Source of the DNA: Streptococcus equi subsp. equi
Lineage (GTDB): Bacteria; Bacillota; Bacilli; Lactobacillales; Streptococcaceae
Assembly: GCA_900637675.1 (NCBI GenBank)
Contig: LR134389.1
Span: 1,240,001 to 1,304,000 of the forward strand
DNA length: 64,000 nt
Direction: 5' to 3'
A program made the translations under genes and the position numbers. The notes below the pieces were generated by a model that was given only the letters and a program-made list of their open reading frames with translations, did no database searches and was not told the DNA's origin. Positions 22,879 through 31,724 of the stretch are shown piece by piece; within the stretch, counting starts at the first letter, position 1; each line of letters opens with the position of its first letter.

Positions 22879-23742
22879 TTAGTGACTGTTTAAAATCGCC
22901 TTTGCTATACTTCCGGATTTCATCATCATTACTCCAAGAATCAATCCATATGCCAATACCTGTAAAATACTTGTGTGGATATCCGTAAAGTTTACGGTTT
23001 TGACTAAGACTGCGTAAATTCCAAAAAATATTAGGATGAAAAGTCCCTGAAGTCCAAGGGCAAATAGACTTTTTATATAGTTTGTTCCGATATTTGACCA
23101 TTCTTTATTTCCCATCGTAGAAAATGGAATTGCCGCAACAGAGCAATAGATATATATCTCAATCATTCTTCCATATAGGATTACAGTGATTAAGATTGAT
23201 AGAATCGTTAAAGAAAATTTAACTAATCCCGTCTCCAGTGCAATCCCAATGAGTGTTCCAAGTTCCTTTGTTTTAAGGGCTTCTACCATAGCATCAAAAT
23301 TTCCCGGTGTGATATTCGCACTTGTCCCCACAACACCTGCTGCCTTTCCTATCATGGACTGTGCCACATCAAAGACTGCCATTGAAAAATCAAACGCATG
23401 AGACACAAGCCATACAGCTATCCACATTTTAATAATGTACTTAAAAAATTCAAAGGTATCCGTATCGTGCATAGAATTTTTTCTCATTACCACCTGAATC
23501 AGTTCTATGCAAAGTATTGCGGTTAGAATTATCGCTGCTATGGGTAAAACAACATTGGTATTGATTGATTTAATGAAGGTGAAGACCTCCGAGTTCCAAG
23601 AACTCGGAGTCTTTCCCACTTCTCCTGCAACGGTTCCTACTTTATCATTAATATCCACAAGCATTGCAGAAAGATTATCTTTAATAATATCAATCATAAT
23701 ATCCTTGAAAAACTCTTCTATCTTTCCAAATAAATCAAACAT
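22879..23742 (-). CDS. TrbL/VirB6-like polytopic conjugation protein
   Basis: 287 residues with about six hydrophobic segments, for example VVLPIAAIILTAILCIELI, MWIAVWLVSHAFDF, FSLTILSILITVILYGRMIEIYIY and GLQGLFILIFFGIYAVL. The amphipathic N terminus (MFDLFGKIEEFFKDIMIDIIKDNL) is typical of Firmicute ICE TrbL/VirB6 homologues (CD1105/CD1106 neighbours). The AIPFSTMGNKEWSNIGTNYIKS loop is characteristic of this family. The start codon touches the stop of the upstream Maff2 gene. The protein is thought to form the inner-membrane part of the DNA channel. Confidence 0.85.
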   Translation of the reverse strand: MFDLFGKIEEFFKDIMIDIIKDNLSAMLVDINDKVGTVAGEVGKTPSSWNSEVFTFIKSINTNVVLPIAAIILTAILCIELIQVVMRKNSMHDTDTFEFFKYIIKMWIAVWLVSHAFDFSMAVFDVAQSMIGKAAGVVGTSANITPGNFDAMVEALKTKELGTLIGIALETGLVKFSLTILSILITVILYGRMIEIYIYCSVAAIPFSTMGNKEWSNIGTNYIKSLFALGLQGLFILIFFGIYAVLVKTVNFTDIHTSILQVLAYGLILGVMMMKSGSIAKAILNSH

Positions 23743-23957
23743 TATCTCAAGACATTAGCAAGTAGCGGAATTAGTTTCAGCCCTATTAAAACAATTCCTC
23801 CACCGCTCATCAATTGCTTGATTCCTTGCGACTTGGCACCGGGATTATCTGATCCGTATCCTTCAAGTAAGTTGATAACTCCCCATGCACCAAGTCCTGC
23901 ACCGATTGCCATAACCAAAATTTTAAGCACATTTACTGCCTGTACAAAAAAATCCAT
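23742..23957 (-). CDS. Maff2-family (VirB2-like) small membrane protein
   Basis: 71 residues with two hydrophobic helices separated by a Gly/Asp/Asn-rich loop (LEGYGSDNPGAKSQGIKQLMSGGG). This is the signature of the Maff2 mobile-element family, usually encoded just before the TrbL-like gene and thought to be VirB2-like. A good AGGAGG ribosome binding site precedes it. A stem-loop with a T run lies about 40 bases upstream, so it may be the first gene of the transfer transcript in this arrangement. Confidence 0.85.
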   Translation of the reverse strand: MDFFVQAVNVLKILVMAIGAGLGAWGVINLLEGYGSDNPGAKSQGIKQLMSGGGIVLIGLKLIPLLANVLR

Positions 23958-23998
23958 AATTTATTCCTCCTCATTATTTTACTTATTTTCATAAAAAA

Positions 23999-24026
23999 AC
24001 GACTGGAAATCTTCTCTTCCAATCGT
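23999..24026 (-). terminator. Stem-loop with U run upstream of the transfer operon
   Basis: Read on the minus strand, ACGATTGGAA pairs with TTCCAGTCGT across an 8-base loop, followed by seven T. It lies between the bacteriocin module and the Maff2 gene. It acts either as a second terminator of the bacteriocin unit or as an attenuator in the transfer-operon leader. Confidence 0.7.
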
Positions 24027-24236
24027 TAAACTTTTGCTATTCAATTTTCTTAAAGTTGGACTTCTTATCCTTATTGATTTTATTATATTTTTCATTTTAT
24101 TTATCCCATCTCTCTTTTAAATTAATGTCTATTATTTTTAGAAATATACATCTTACATTTACACTTCCAAGTATCTTTTTTCATAATATTTTATAGCTTA
24201 ATTTCACTTTCATTATTTTATGCTTTATATAAAAAA

Positions 24237-24264
24237 GAGGATTTACACATTAGTATAAATCCTC
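24237..24264 (-). terminator. Terminator of the bacteriocin operon
   Basis: Minus-strand GAGGATTTA pairs with TAAATCCTC across a short loop and is followed by six T. It lies about 50 bases after the last gene of the bacteriocin cluster. The roughly 290 bases between this cluster and the Maff2 gene (from 23,958) hold only this stem-loop and the one at 23,999; I see no gene there. Confidence 0.75.
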
Positions 24265-24314
24265 CCCTAACAATAAATTATTATTTTACAACTTTTATTA
24301 CAAATATTGTATTT

Positions 24315-24911
24315 TTAATCATTAAATACAAGCCAACTATCTATTTTATCTTTTGGTTTTTCCCAACTTACAATAACACGTACTCCTTTCATCTCCGTAC
24401 CGGAAATGCCTAAATTTCCGCCTTTTCCTAATAAATATAATGTATATTGCGAATCAGTATTTGCTTCATAAGAGCCCTTGATAAATTTTTCATCTGTACT
24501 AACTTTCCAATCATCTAACCTAGGAATACTAATTTTTATATCTGTTTTTTGAGCAGCTATATCCAAGGATATTTCTCCTTCTTTTATTTCCCTTATACTT
24601 ACTTCTTTATTTTCTTTTAAATCTATTTCCCCTGACTTTGCTATGATTCCATCTTTAGATACTACAAAAACAATAGCTTTGCCTTGTTTTTCTTTGATTA
24701 GGTCTTTTGGAAAATAAAATTTTTCTCCATTTGTTCTATTCAAAATACATTTATTTCCCATCGCAATACCCACTGTATCTATTTTTTCTTTTGTTTCATT
24801 TTTTACTGTAAATGCAACATCAATATCATCACTATTTCTGTTCATGTAAAAGAATAAACCACAAATACACAGTACTATAACCGGTACTAATAAAGCAATC
24901 TTCCTTTTCAT
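24315..24911 (-). CDS. Membrane-anchored extracellular protein of the bacteriocin cluster, unknown function
   Basis: 198 residues. One N-terminal hydrophobic segment (IALLVPVIVLCICGLFFYM) acts as anchor or signal; no lipobox cysteine in the usual place is clear. The remainder looks like two beta-rich, Ig-like domains (DVAFTVKNETKEKIDTVGIAMG and later IKISIPRLDDWKVSTD...YTLYLLGKGG). I do not recognise the family. Its ATG overlaps the stop of the ABC ATPase gene (ATGA), so it is translated with the immunity/export genes. A role in self-protection or processing is an inference from position only. Confidence 0.7.
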   Translation of the reverse strand: MKRKIALLVPVIVLCICGLFFYMNRNSDDIDVAFTVKNETKEKIDTVGIAMGNKCILNRTNGEKFYFPKDLIKEKQGKAIVFVVSKDGIIAKSGEIDLKENKEVSIREIKEGEISLDIAAQKTDIKISIPRLDDWKVSTDEKFIKGSYEANTDSQYTLYLLGKGGNLGISGTEMKGVRVIVSWEKPKDKIDSWLVFND

Positions 24912-25581
24912 CTCAACACCTCCCTTATAGCTGACTTTTCAATAATATAATTCTTATGTGCTACTTTTTCAAAATCCTTATCATGACTTACAACTACGAT
25001 TGTCTTACCTTCATCATTTAATCTAATAAGTGTATCGATTACAATTTTTTATTCTCATAATCAAGAGAACCTGTCGGTTCATCCGCCAACATAATTTCAA
25101 ACGGTTTTATCATATTTCTTGCAAGAGCTACCCTTTGCTGTTCTCCACCTGAAAGTTCATAAACCTTCGATTTTAATTTGTCTGAAATGCCCATTTTATT
25201 CAAGGCAGCTTCTATAAGATTTTTCTTATTTTTTTCTTGATTGTATTTTGCAGCAAGCATCATATTTTCCTCAACCGTCATTTTTTCCACCAAAGCAAAA
25301 TTTTGAAATAAATAAGCAATTTTTTCTCTGCGTAATAGCTCTCCTACTTTAGGAGCTTTTATAGGATCTCGATTTGAAAAACAGGTTACACTACCACTAT
25401 CATAATTTTCTAATGTCCCAATTATATTTAAAAGTGTTGTTTTTCCTCCTCCACTTTTCCCAAAGATACAAACAAAATCTCCTTTATAAATATCCAAACT
25501 AATATTTTCCAAAATACTGTGTTCTCCATATTTCTTAGAGACATTTCTTAAGGTTATTTGCAATTCCTTTTCATTTTGCAT
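24908..25581 (-). pseudogene. Bacteriocin-cluster ABC transporter ATPase, one-base frameshift near the 3' end
   Basis: The first 180 codons carry Walker A GKSGGGKTT, Q-loop FQNFALVEKMTV, signature LSGGEQQRVALARN and Walker B LADEPTGSLD. The frame then breaks in an A6 run near 25048. Adding one A continues the frame as VIDTLIRLNDEGKTIVVVSHD to a TGA at 24908, giving 224 residues, the usual size of MacB/LolD-type ATPases, and restoring the H-loop histidine. It pairs with the membrane protein encoded directly upstream (the TAA stop is followed at once by ATG). In lactococcin 972-type clusters this pair is the putative immunity/export system. The break follows the homopolymer pattern seen elsewhere. 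Confidence 0.85.
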
Positions 25582-27750
25582 TTAACAACCCTCCTTTAAC
25601 CTAAGTACAATGCTTCTTTCACTTTTCTTTAGTTGTAAAATTTCTATGCCAAAACATATAAAGCTTCCACAAATACCTATTATTAAACTAATCAAAAGTT
25701 TAGACATACTCCAACCATCTCTTGGTATAAACAGTCCAACATCGCTTATTACTCCTGTTACCATAATAACCATAAATAAAATAATAATACTTATGATATA
25801 ACCAACGATATTTCCAATAATTTTCTTATGATGTATATCAAAAAATCCATATCCCAACAACCTAGAAACATCTATTCGTTGTCCATGATTATAAAAATAT
25901 GTTTCTTTATCTATTTTTAATAACGTTGCTAAAATAACAATAGATAAGACGAGACCAATAACATATATACTTGCCTCCATCTTATATTCGTCTATTCTTG
26001 AAACTATATCATCGTAAACTGAGCTGATATAGAGTATAAACGGCTCAGATTCTGTTTCTTCAATTATGTCCTTCAAACTCTCGTATGCCCTACTAGGCTC
26101 TTTAACATATGGATGTAGCTGCCCATTTACTAAAGATGATAGTTTGATTCCGTGATCTGGGAGTAATTCTTTCCCATTTACTGCTACCAAAACATAATTT
26201 TTCAAGTTTGCTTCATCAATTCTTTTGCCACTATCAAAAGAAAATACACTTTGATTATCTTTCAGCCTTACATATGTTTCTATAATTGTACCTTGTTTTT
26301 TTATATTTTGAAAAATATGATCTTCGTGAATTTTTTCTTTGTCAAGTTCAGTAATTTTAACATCTTCTGGAACAAAAACAATCCACTCATTTTCATGTAT
26401 TTTATATTGTTCTATTTTATTCGTATCTTTATCTAAGAGATTAGCAATATGTAAATAATTTTTATTTACATAGGCATAATTACCTTGAAAAGGTTGTTGA
26501 TTTAGATACTCCTCATCATCATTCATTCCCTCTTTTCTAACGTTTGGGGCATTAAATAATATTGCTCCACTATCGTCCAAACTATTCCATAAGTTATTCA
26601 GCTTTGGAATAACAATTTCATGGAACTTATCATCATCTTTTTCATAACTCCAAGACCATGCACAAGCCATATTTGCATAATACTTTGAGCTTTCCCAAGT
26701 TGGAATGTATTGTCTCATACTCAAGTAATCAGTGAGTCCTAAAATACTTACAATTGCTAGATAAAGAACCATAACAATCGACCCTGTTTTTATAAAAAAA
26801 GAACTTCTATGATAACTTCTTCTATAACCTTTCAATAAGGCAATAACATTAATTCCTTTTAATTTGAGATAAATCAATATAAACTCTATTGATATTAGAC
26901 CTCCTATTATAAAAGCAACTAAAATAAGTATTGTTTTCATTGATATCATAAATCCTAAAATATCACTAGGAGCAACTAAATATTCTATAATTCCAATCGT
27001 CAGTACAAGTCCCACTATTGCTGGTATTGCAAGAATATTTAAAACCTTAGCAATAGCTAAAGTTAATTCGTCGCATCCTAGTAAAATTGATATCGATAAT
27101 TCCTTTGAAAGCATCCCATTATAAATAATTAGACAAAAGACAGTAGCTACAAATATAATAAAAATCGTAAGCATATATAGATATGCTTGTTTCTGTGTGA
27201 ATTCACTAGAAACAATAAAATCCGGATTAACCACGACTTCTGTTTTTAATTTTTCATTTTGATTTATTTCTTCAATAAACTTATTAATATTTTCTTCCGT
27301 CCCTCTTACATGATAATCCCCATTAACTTTTTCCTTGTTGACGTTTTCAAAAGGAATTAAGCTTATATCTTTTGATGTCAGCAAACTCATTGATTTTACA
27401 TTCTCAAAATCATTCAATTTGTCTTTGCTATCAGCAATAGATATATTTCTAAAAGATTTCTTGAACCATTCAGAATCATTTAGATGAATGTAAATCTTCA
27501 TTTTTTGTTTATCAAATCTACTATTCTTAGGAATATATTCTTCCTTTATGAAGCTTAAATCATTTTTATTAGCTATTTTCTGCAATTCAATTATTGTTTT
27601 ATCAGCTATTTCTGGCTTTGTTACAATGTTTACAGTAGTATTAAACTCTTTTATGAATATATTTAAAAACATGCCGTCTGAATAGAAAAACTTTCCTATA
27701 CCAATCACTATAATTAGTAAAATTGCCAATATACCCACTGTTTTTTTCAT
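25582..27750 (-). CDS. Bacteriocin-associated integral membrane protein (DUF1430-type, FtsX/MacB-like permease)
   Basis: 722 residues. There is an N-terminal membrane helix, an extracellular domain of about 160 residues, then a cluster of helices (LYMLTIFIIFVATVFCLIIYNG; LAKVLNILAIPAIVGLVLTIGI; MISMKTILILVAFIIGGLISI; SIVMVLYLAIVSILGL), a second large extracellular domain (about 345-590) and a final set of three helices. This topology, and the last-helix context ILQLKKSERSIVLRLKEG, is that of the permease found beside lactococcin 972 family bacteriocins, annotated as DUF1430 and proposed for immunity. It is followed without a gap by the ABC ATPase. The upstream stretch contains an extended inverted repeat. 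Confidence 0.85.
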   Translation of the reverse strand: MKKTVGILAILLIIVIGIGKFFYSDGMFLNIFIKEFNTTVNIVTKPEIADKTIIELQKIANKNDLSFIKEEYIPKNSRFDKQKMKIYIHLNDSEWFKKSFRNISIADSKDKLNDFENVKSMSLLTSKDISLIPFENVNKEKVNGDYHVRGTEENINKFIEEINQNEKLKTEVVVNPDFIVSSEFTQKQAYLYMLTIFIIFVATVFCLIIYNGMLSKELSISILLGCDELTLAIAKVLNILAIPAIVGLVLTIGIIEYLVAPSDILGFMISMKTILILVAFIIGGLISIEFILIYLKLKGINVIALLKGYRRSYHRSSFFIKTGSIVMVLYLAIVSILGLTDYLSMRQYIPTWESSKYYANMACAWSWSYEKDDDKFHEIVIPKLNNLWNSLDDSGAILFNAPNVRKEGMNDDEEYLNQQPFQGNYAYVNKNYLHIANLLDKDTNKIEQYKIHENEWIVFVPEDVKITELDKEKIHEDHIFQNIKKQGTIIETYVRLKDNQSVFSFDSGKRIDEANLKNYVLVAVNGKELLPDHGIKLSSLVNGQLHPYVKEPSRAYESLKDIIEETESEPFILYISSVYDDIVSRIDEYKMEASIYVIGLVLSIVILATLLKIDKETYFYNHGQRIDVSRLLGYGFFDIHHKKIIGNIVGYIISIIILFMVIMVTGVISDVGLFIPRDGWSMSKLLISLIIGICGSFICFGIEILQLKKSERSIVLRLKEGC

Positions 27751-27774
27751 TCTGTATCATCTCCAACTTTATAA

Positions 27775-27852
27775 AAATAGCGAGTATGAGTAATGCCACA
27801 ATGCTAAAATAACAACGTGGCACCGCTCAAACTCGTTCAACTATTTTTTATT
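27775..27852 (-). repeat. Long imperfect inverted repeat between bacteriocin and permease genes
   Basis: Minus-strand arms AAAAATAG...CTATTTTT enclose further paired blocks (GAGT/ACTC and GTGCCAC/GTGGCAT). The structure lies right after the bacteriocin stop codon. It may act as a partial terminator or RNA-stabilising element that makes more bacteriocin than permease transcript. Confidence 0.5.
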
Positions 27853-27857
27853 TATTG

Positions 27858-28241
27858 TTATTTAACATCAGCCCAAGCCCTATTACCACTTAAAGCTTTT
27901 TCCCAAGAAGCTTCTGCTCTACTTCCAGCGCTTGTCCAACCCGAATAAGAGAATTGACCACCAGCACCTTGTACTGTAGTTTTATGTGTTTTATTATTGT
28001 GATCGTATTTAGACCAAACATATCGACTACCTACACCATGTCTCCATTTTCCACCTAAAAAACTTTTCCATCCGCTATCATAACTGAACAACTTTGGCTG
28101 AGTATAATCTTCTTCAAATACTTCCACCTCATAACCAAGACCTTCAACATATGGCAAGTTTGTTTCTTCTGCTGCAAATGCTGGTACAGATGATGCTAAC
28201 ATCAAACCTGTTAATAATACTAATGACAATGCTTTTTTCAT
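27858..28241 (-). CDS. Lactococcin 972 family bacteriocin precursor
   Basis: 127 residues. A Sec signal peptide (MKKALSLVLLTGLMLASSVPAFAA, cleavage after AFA) is followed by a short pro-region. The mature part is rich in Gly/Ser/Trp/Tyr/Lys: GGKWRHGVGSRYVWSKYDHN, then KTHKTTVQGAGGQFSYSGWTSAG and a C-terminal GNRAWADVK. Lactococcin 972 has the same G-G-x-W-x-H-G-V-G pattern, a ThVQ-like centre and a G-N-x-A-Y/W-x-DVK end. Family knowledge: lactococcin 972 is a homodimeric, unmodified bacteriocin that binds lipid II and blocks septum formation. The next genes (DUF1430 permease, ABC ATPase) are the usual partners. AGGAGAG precedes the start. Confidence 0.85.
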   Translation of the reverse strand: MKKALSLVLLTGLMLASSVPAFAAEETNLPYVEGLGYEVEVFEEDYTQPKLFSYDSGWKSFLGGKWRHGVGSRYVWSKYDHNNKTHKTTVQGAGGQFSYSGWTSAGSRAEASWEKALSGNRAWADVK

Positions 28242-28430
28242 GATAAATTCTCCTCTCTCAAATACTTAAATTTTTGTAAAATTTTTCTTCCGAATAAAGT
28301 TTCCCAAAACTCTACTCAATCTCCGTTCCTATACCTATGAGGATTATTGTAATTCATAAAACTCCACCTCCATTTTATATATTTATAATCACAGATGCTT
28401 ATTCAAATTAATAATTCCTTTCAAATATAA

Positions 28431-28466
28431 AAGAGCTATCCTTACTCACATTATAGAATAGCTCTT
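28431..28466 (-). terminator. Terminator after the truncated histidine kinase
   Basis: Minus-strand AAGAGCTATTC pairs with GATAGCTCTT and is followed by a T-rich tract. It lies about 50 bases beyond the kinase stop codon and before the bacteriocin promoter region. The 28,242-28,517 gap holds only this and the bacteriocin leader. Confidence 0.7.
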
Positions 28467-28517
28467 TGCTTTATACTTAACGGTATCTTTGAATAATTCT
28501 TGCGTTTTCTTTGCGAT

Positions 28518-29138
28518 TTAATTTAATCTATATGGAAGTATTACTTTAGCACAAACTCTTTTATTCTCCTCTCCAATTTCAAAATTTCCACCCAAGTGTT
28601 TTACAATGTCATTTACAATTGTAAGTCCAAGTCCCGATCCATTATTGCTTATTCGTCTTGATAAATCTCCCCTATAAAACTTTGAAGTAACCATATTCCA
28701 ATTCACATTTAAATTTGGAGAAACATCGTTTATAACACTTATTTTTAACATTCCATTTATTTCCTCAACATTTATATTGATGCTTGTTCCTTTCACAGAA
28801 TAATTAACTGCATTTGTAATTAGATTCTCCATTATTCTAAGTAAAAGTTGTGGTTCCGTTTTAATCTTACTGTTTTCCAAATCTAAAAACTCCAAAATTA
28901 AAAGATGATCTTTTATAGATAAGCTTTTTTCTTCTTCCCACTGGCTAAAAAAAATTTTTATATCTACATCCATTAAATTTAGTGGAATTTCATTTAAATT
29001 GAATTTTAAATATGAAAAAAATCTTCACTTAAACGATTTAAATATTTTATGTTCTCATATATAACATCAACAAACTTATTTTTTTGTTCTTCAGAAAGAT
29101 TTTTTTCGTCTTTTAATAGTGTTATATAACCTATCATA
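28518..29138 (-). pseudogene. Histidine kinase fragment, cut by an IS end and frameshifted
   Basis: The ATP-binding half is intact: N box LLLRIMENLITNAVNYS, a weak G1, KFYRGD F-box, and G2 GSGLGLTIVNDIVKHLGG, ending at a normal C terminus. Upstream, an ATG at 29137 opens MIGYITLLKDEKNLSEEQKN, the part of HisKA just after the H-box. The phospho-accepting histidine and all sensor parts are missing, because an IS3-family end begins at 29139. A run of seven T (near 29015) breaks the frame before the ATPase part; one more T joins the two. Position next to a bacteriocin operon suggests a former regulator of it; no response regulator is visible. Confidence 0.85.
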
Positions 29139-29245
29139 TGTACTGACCCCCAAAAGTTGGACACGACATATTAGTGAAAGGATTTAGTTCTGTATTGCAC
29201 AGGGCTAAGTCCTTTTAGCTTTGCTTTAATGCGTTTGTTGTTGTG
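29139..29245 (-). mobile_element. IS3-family element remnant (one end only)
   Basis: TGTACTGACCCCCAAAAGTT at 29139 matches the left terminal repeat of the complete element at 47638. The next bases still encode the end of its transposase ([23 protein letters not shown] in the IS frame). At about 29240 the sequence changes to the BRO-type gene. Only about 100 bases of the element remain, so the rest was lost in a deletion. Confidence 0.85.
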
Positions 29246-29895
29246 GCTTCTGCAAGCATATTAAGAACTATTTCAAGAGTGGTCATATTATCCCTTAGAT
29301 TTTCCTTTTTCAAACCCTTCAGATTTTTATAACCTCTTGTTGTCATTCCGGACCATGCTTTGGTGATTTCATCAGTAAGAATTGCGTATTCTTTGCCTTT
29401 TTGTATCCCATGGTCATCCCAAGCATCAGTCAGTTCTTTTCTTACCTGAATGGCTTGAAGTCTTTGATTTATCCACTCACGTGTATATCCCTTCTTTAGA
29501 TAAGTTTCTAAGGCTCTGTCAATCGTAAGTTCAGGATCGATAATTTCATCAATTCGTTCTTTTCCAACCTCAGCAAGCCATAACTTAAAAGGTTCTGCTT
29601 TAGGGGATGGGATGGACTGGATAATACGGAATATTCCTTGCATATCTGCTACATCAGTTAAACGCATTTTTCCATCTGTTGCTTTCATTTTCAACTGCTT
29701 ACAAATTGTAAGCAGTTCATTTCCTTCTTCTTTTAATCTCTTTTTTAGTACAGCCCAATAGGTACTAGCACCTCTTACGTTTTCTTGTTCTGTCAAAACT
29801 CCAACTACATCGACTACTGAAAAATACCACTCTTCTTTTTCTTCGTCCCAAATGGAGCGTATCTCTTTATTTTCATACAATTTTATTTCGTCCAT
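29215..29895 (-). CDS. BRO-N domain antirepressor-like protein with C terminus replaced by IS sequence
   Basis: 226 residues. The Bro-N domain is clear at residues about 1-115: KLYENKEIRSIWDEEKEEWYFSVVDVVGVLT, WAVLKKRLKEEG, then IPSPKAEPFKLWLAEVGKERI. The middle (RKELTDAWDDHGIQKGKEYAILTDEITKAWSG) is the conserved second half of this phage/ICE family. The last residues (TNALKQS) are encoded by IS3-family sequence; normal members run on for tens of residues after EATTT. Bro-N proteins are DNA-binding regulators of phage and ICE genes. Loss of the tail may impair it. GGCAGGTGTC upstream serves as ribosome binding site. Confidence 0.85.
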   Translation of the reverse strand: MDEIKLYENKEIRSIWDEEKEEWYFSVVDVVGVLTEQENVRGASTYWAVLKKRLKEEGNELLTICKQLKMKATDGKMRLTDVADMQGIFRIIQSIPSPKAEPFKLWLAEVGKERIDEIIDPELTIDRALETYLKKGYTREWINQRLQAIQVRKELTDAWDDHGIQKGKEYAILTDEITKAWSGMTTRGYKNLKGLKKENLRDNMTTLEIVLNMLAEATTTNALKQS

Positions 29896-29996
29896 TCTGA
29901 CACCTGCCTCTTTTATATCTTATCCTGTTAAACAGGTCTTTTCCCTTTTTAATACCTTATATTATACCTTAAATTTATAATTTTGTCTTTTCACTG

Positions 29997-30955
29997 ACCA
30001 ATATATTCCTTAAAGTAAATTTCCAATGCTTTTTCTATAATTTCTTCTACATCTTCTTTCCTTTCATCATGAAAAAACTTTTATAGACACTCTGAGATAG
30101 TTTGATATTCTGATACTTTTTTACCTTCGTTTTTTTCAAGTTCAGCAAGTATGTTATAACCATCTCTTGATTCAGATCTTCTTGTCTGTTCATCAGATGG
30201 AGTGCTTTGGCATCGCTTGGTTTTAAACTTAGTTCCAATTCTTCGCACTTCTGATACAGATATTCCTGTATTTCTTTGGAAAGATAGGATAAATCTACTG
30301 CCATCGTCAAACCTATTTTATCTTCATCCACATCTTTTTTCCAAGACTTAGATAATTCATTTAATCTTAGGTACCTTGCAATAGATGCCCCTGAAAGATT
30401 ATATTCTTTTCCAAGTGTTTTTCTGCTGTCTATTTTATCTTCCTCTTTACTTTCCTTTTCTATAATTCCCTGATCTAAATTGTTTATCTCCTTTTGCAAA
30501 TCATTTCTCTTGCCCTGACTTGCTATTTTTTCATATCTCATTTTAAGAACAAGGGCTTTTTCCGTCGGCAGTAAATCGGAGAAAGAACGCTGTATAAGGT
30601 TTGTTTCAATTACATAGGTATAGGCTTCTTTATCCGTTAGATTTTCTTTAACAATACAAGGAATACTTTTTATTTTTGTAATTCTTGCTGCATTTACTCT
30701 ATTGTGTCCGGAAAGTATTTCATAGTTGTTATCTTTTTTCAAGACGATAATTGGATTAAGAACTCCGTTTTCCTTAATGCTCTCTACCATATCGTCTAAT
30801 CTCTTACCTGTATATAAAGTAAACGGATGATTATGATAATTTTCAAGCAAATCAAGTTCTATATTCTGTATATTTCCTTGTTCCAAGGCATTTCCATCAT
30901 CAAGCAAAAAATCTACGGCATCGGTGATTTCTCTCTTTAGAAGTTTTTTACTCAT
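29997..30955 (-). pseudogene. parB: ParB family partition protein, one-base frameshift near the 3' end
   Basis: The start is ATG 30955, inside the parA 3' end (8-base overlap ATGAGTAA). The ParB/Sulfiredoxin domain is intact: NPIIVLKKDNNYEILSGHNRVNAARI, then YVIETNLIQRSFSDLLPTEKALVL and a helix-turn-helix (GASIARYLRLNELSKSW). As sequenced the protein ends KSFFMMKGKKM at 30047. One extra T in the T6 run (plus strand A6 at 30072-30077) continues the frame as FFHDERKEDVEEIIEKAL to a TGA at 29997. That is the normal helical tail of ICE ParB proteins. With ParA it may stabilise the excised, circular or replicating ICE. Confidence 0.85.
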
Positions 30956-31724
30956 AGCAGATCTCCTTTGCCAGATTGTCATAGGCAATGTCTACACTAC
31001 TGCCTTTTGCATATTTTTTTATGCTTTGCCCGCTATAGATGGCTTCCCCAACTTTAACTGTTTTCGGAATTTTGGTTTGAAAGACCTTGATTTTCTTTTG
31101 GAACATTTCTTCTACTTGCTCCATCAGTGTTTTGGACAGATTGGTTCTATTCTCACACATGGTTAGTAAAATCCCCTGCACTTTCAGTTTCGGATTCACT
31201 CTCTTTTTTATTTTTTGAACAGTTTTTAAAAGTTCATTGATTCCAACAACTGCGAACAGCTGTGTATCCGCTACTATAAGGACACTGTCTGAGGCACAAA
31301 GAGCATTTATAGTCAAAACACTAAGTGATGGTGATGTATCTATGAGAATATAGTCATAATTCTCTTTTACCCTCCTAATAATTTCCGATAATATACGTTC
31401 ACTTCCTGTTTCTGCTCTCATTTGTGTTTCAACGGCGGATAAGAAAATGCTTGAGGGGATAATATCTATCTCATCATAAGATTTGGTATAGCCCTCTACC
31501 AAATAGCTTTCTTCTTCCTCCAGTTCTACCATTAACAAATGCCCTATGGTTTTTATATTTTCTGTATTTCCCATATCAAAACATCTTGTAAGATTAGCTT
31601 GTGGATCAAGGTCAATGACTAATACTTTTTTCCCCAGTTCTTTTAGTGAATAGGCAAGGTTTAGAGTTGTAGTTGTTTTTCCAACTCCGCCTTTTCGATT
31701 GGCTATGGTTATCACTTCTGCCAT
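30948..31724 (-). CDS. parA: ParA family partition ATPase
   Basis: 258 residues, near the usual 250-270 for ICE/plasmid ParA without an N-terminal HTH. The deviant Walker A is ANRKGGVGKTTTTLNLAYSL (residues about 7-26), the A' box VLVIDLDPQANLTRC (about 35-50) and the B box YDYILIDTSPSLSVLTINAL (about 115-135). It is the first gene of the ICE after the right junction and overlaps parB. The AAGGAGGGAC ribosome binding site is strong. It acts with ParB in segregation or maintenance. Confidence 0.95.
   Translation of the reverse strand: MAEVITIANRKGGVGKTTTTLNLAYSLKELGKKVLVIDLDPQANLTRCFDMGNTENIKTIGHLLMVELEEEESYLVEGYTKSYDEIDIIPSSIFLSAVETQMRAETGSERILSEIIRRVKENYDYILIDTSPSLSVLTINALCASDSVLIVADTQLFAVVGINELLKTVQKIKKRVNPKLKVQGILLTMCENRTNLSKTLMEQVEEMFQKKIKVFQTKIPKTVKVGEAIYSGQSIKKYAKGSSVDIAYDNLAKEICYE

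Noticed and set aside
24120..24230. Small gene between the bacteriocin terminator and the Maff2 gene
   Set aside because: No frame with a ribosome binding site; the sequence is AT-rich with two terminators only.
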